Shown in pieces: positions 8,242-10,347 of a DNA stretch of 10,347 bases (its first letter is position 1; every line of letters begins with the position of its first letter). The notes under the pieces are model-generated. The model was not told where the DNA came from and did not search any database. It saw nothing but the letters and a program-made list of their open reading frames with translations. A program made the translations under genes and the position numbers. The DNA comes from Hamiltosporidium magnivora (lineage: Eukaryota > Microsporidia > Dubosqiidae): positions 1 through 10,347 of the forward strand of contig PITI01000608.1 in NCBI GenBank assembly GCA_004325065.1. Reading direction: 5' to 3'.

Positions 8242-9340
8242 AATAATTTTGGATCAGTGATAATTCCTGAAAGTTTATATGTTACTAATAAGCTTCTAAA
8301 TTTGTAAGATTTATATTTATTCTATGTTTTATTTATTCAACAAAAACCTGCAACTCTTCACAAATATCTTTATAATATCCTGTAAGTTATATTTTAAGAA
8401 GACAATCTTAGAATTAATTCATTACATGGTAACTTCGTAACCAATTTCCAAAAACGTGTCACCAAAAAGAAGAAAATACTACACCTTATATATTTACATC
8501 AAGGTAGTTAATTGAAGTATTATATTCAAGGCAAGGGTTTTCGGTATCTTTAGAACATTTGTTTGAGCACTAAAAGATGTGAAAATAATTCATAAACTCC
8601 CCCTACCGAATAGTGCTTATATAAATATTATAACATAGCTTCAATATCTATGATAGTCATTCTGGAGAAAAATATATTGTTCGAACATGTTTAATTTATT
8701 GAAATGATCTAAATTAGATTAACTGAGTAAATCTTGAAATTTAAAACGACAAAAATATCAAAATAAAAATAAGACAATTATTTAGGCTTATATGATCATA
8801 ACCGAAAGTCTTTGAGTTTTAATTTACCGAAATATTATGTGTTCTATATTATTAGTGTTATTTATGGTTTCTGTAGCCACTGACTTAAATTAAAAAATAT
8901 TAAAAACCCGAAAAACATATCAAACGAGTGTTTATAATCGGCAAATTTCTTTGTAGAGATGTTTCAAACACATTTTCTTGATAAGGTGAGTGTCAATCGA
9001 CATGAAGGAATATGAAATTTAATTTCTTTTTAGGAACTTAGAAATTTCAATGAGTGTGTAAAATTGTGCATTTTCAAAAAAGATTTTTTCTTTTTATAAT
9101 ATTCTATGATTTATAAATACTTGGAATTAATAGAATGCAAAACCCGCTTTGAATTGTTCAATCAAAACAATAAAAGAAAATATTCCATCTTACCCGAAAA
9201 TAGTTATCGCCTCAAATATAACACATGAATAATTCTACGCAATCAATTAACATGCGATATCATCGATAACTAGCATATTGAAGTACCCTGAGTATAACAT
9301 TATACATTCTTTATATATTTTATATGGAATGTAGGTATTT
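8242..9340 (+). pseudogene. Ty3/gypsy integrase remnant
   Basis: One frame (codons starting at 8242+3n) runs from 8242 to about 9090 interrupted only by stops. SVIIPESLYVTNKLL (8254-8298) fits the usual V+P..L...+L before the zinc-binding domain. PATLHKYLYNIL and FVTNFQKRVTKKKKILH (8434-8484) occupy the zinc-domain region, with the HHCC residues mostly lost. LKYYIQGKGFRYL (8512-8550) matches PW..+.+D.IGPLP with the first catalytic Asp replaced by Gln. ISVIYGFCSH (8851-8880), then a TGA where Trp is usual, then LKLKNIKN fits VVID.FSKW....P. ANFFVEMFQTHFLDKVSVNR (8944-9000) matches ..F....G.P..+.SDRG, with Asn for the second catalytic Asp. After a frame change, ALNCSIKTIKENIPSYPKIV (about 9146-9205) fits the post-core helix, and HSLYILYG fits .PYELLYG. 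It is not functional. Confidence 0.65.
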
Positions 9341-9404
9341 ATGGATAATATGATTTCTCATGGAATACTATTGAGATAATATCTATACCTGCTTACATCT
9401 TAAC

Positions 9405-10170
9405 TGAGAAGAAACAATGTATGTCGATATGTGCAGAATCATATATTTTTGCGGTTTTGGATTATCTGGAGAAAAGCAATAAATATAAATAAAAAAACCA
9501 GCAGCTTTTTACGGGAAAGATAATGATTAATCTTCTTATATCAATAAAATATAGAAATAGAGATTATAAAATAAATATAAAAAACAACTCGATAACATAT
9601 TTTTAAACCATATTCTTAAAAACGTAAATCAAATTCAAAGTTATATAAGACTATTGAAATAATAACCTAAAATTTTAAGATTTTTCAAAATAACTCATAA
9701 ATAGAGAATCGAGCCATAAAAAAGTTGATGTTCATTTAGATTTAATATATAATTGTATTTTTGGAATATAGAAAAAAGGATTTACACATTATATAAATCT
9801 AATAATGCTTGTAAAGCGATTGGCGTTTATAAGAGAAAAAAAAGTTTTATGATATACCATATTAGTAGGAAAAATAAGTTTTGAATCGAATGCTCTAAAT
9901 TTTCTAAATAAAGATTAAAATATGTCCATGAATAATAGAAGCTATCTGTTCTATAAAATATTGGTATTAATACATCAAATGAAAGTGAAACTTGGATAAA
10001 AAATGATCTCAAAACCAGAAATAATAAACATAAAATATTAATTTAAGTTAAAATTTTAAATATAGAAGGTAAGACGCATTTGGTTATAATTAAATTAAAT
10101 TATTTGAAACGTAAAAACCACGCAAGCACGAGTTATCTACCAAACGATTAGACTAAATTACTTTCAGTAG
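9405..10170 (+). pseudogene. Second Ty3/gypsy Pol remnant: RT end, connection and RNase H
   Basis: ESYIFAVLDYLEKSN (9436-9480) and QQLFTGKIMINLLISIK (about 9499-9549) match the EH...+..VL.RLE...L, KC.FF and K+.FLG.+IS+ run near the end of a gypsy RT. KLYKTIEIIT (9638-9667) resembles NYYR.FI..F, and ENRAIKKLM (about 9704-9730) resembles ...AF..LK. DLIYNCIFGI (from 9739), then GFTHYI, then NACKAIGVY (9804-9830), fit L..APIL..P, KPFTLYTDASNKAIGV, with Asn for the catalytic Asp of TDAS. ISFESNALNFLNKD (9874-9915) fits I.F.S..LN..E.NYS, and QARVIYQTIRLNYF (about 10123-10164) the AR..RW...LQ.Y block. Because an integrase remnant lies upstream and an RNase H follows here, this is a separate copy, not part of the element at 7050-9340. 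It likely continues past the window edge. Confidence 0.6.
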
Positions 10171-10347
10171 TAAATTTTCTCATTTTAAGAATAACGAAGT
10201 TTGCTGTAACTAAATACAATAAAACACATCTTAGATACTCAAAATACAAACAATAATAAAGACAATACTCGGTTTCTGGTACTGATAAAACCATTTCAAA
10301 AATTCATTTCTTCGATTTGAAGAATGAGCCATGACTAAATTTCGTCC
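10171..10347. other. A+T-rich window end, possibly continuing the second retroelement
   Basis: No motif was recognised. By position it should hold the linker between RNase H and integrase of the second Ty3/gypsy remnant, if that copy is collinear. Confidence 0.3.

Larger units (their letters stand above)
7050..9340 (+). mobile_element. Decayed Ty3/gypsy-type LTR retrotransposon, Pol region
   Basis: Plus-strand fragments resembling reverse transcriptase, RNase H and integrase occur in that order with plausible spacing, which is the Ty3/gypsy order; Ty1/copia would place integrase first. All parts carry stop codons and frame changes. The Pol span of about 2.3 kb is close to that expected for RT-RH-IN. 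Gag, protease and LTRs were not recognised. A weak hint of the segment just before RT (KTKTG, near 7060-7075) sets the left limit. Each domain is described separately. Confidence 0.65.

Noticed and set aside
9827..10012. 61-codon minus-strand open frame rich in Phe, Leu and Tyr
   Set aside because: It is antisense to the RNase H remnant of the second Ty3/gypsy copy, and its hydrophobic look comes from reading A-rich codons in reverse.
8242..10170. Reading the integrase, RT and RNase H series as one Ty1/copia element (integrase first)
   Set aside because: The motif style of each domain fits Ty3/gypsy, and a gypsy RT and RNase H remnant already precede the integrase at 7145-8170.

Overview
This window looks like nuclear DNA from a microsporidian, or a close relative such as another reduced fungal parasite. 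The DNA is strongly A+T-rich. Only two intact genes, both without introns, lie in 10.3 kb. One encodes a CSC1/OSCA (DUF221) channel and the other a very short Nup53/Nup35-type nucleoporin reduced to its RRM-like core. The nucleoporin gene has a CCC motif 7 nt before its ATG, as microsporidian genes often do. The wide gene-free spaces suggest one of the larger, sparse microsporidian genomes rather than a compact one of the Encephalitozoon type. This assignment is an inference, and no species is claimed.

Layout. Positions 1-1235 are very A+T-rich intergenic DNA with one small purine-rich repeat cluster (721-830). Positions 1281-4004 (+) hold the 907-residue CSC1-like membrane channel, with a TATA-like box upstream and AATAAA overlapping its stop codon. 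Positions 4005-4984 show nothing recognisable. About 4985-6205 (-) is a heavily decayed, 5'-truncated non-LTR (LINE-type) reverse transcriptase; it appears only when the minus strand is read across shifting frames. Positions 6457-6894 (+) hold the Nup53/Nup35-like gene.

About 7050-9340 (+) is a decayed Ty3/gypsy-type Pol region in the order reverse transcriptase, RNase H, integrase. About 9405-10170 (+) is part of a second Ty3/gypsy-type Pol (end of RT, connection, RNase H), cut off by the window edge.

The two genes have no evident functional link: one acts in membrane ion conduction or osmotic response, the other in nuclear pore structure. Most of the apparent junk between and after them is a graveyard of at least three retroelement copies from two classes. 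None has an intact open frame, so all look inactive. No tRNA, rRNA, CRISPR array or intact mobile element was seen.
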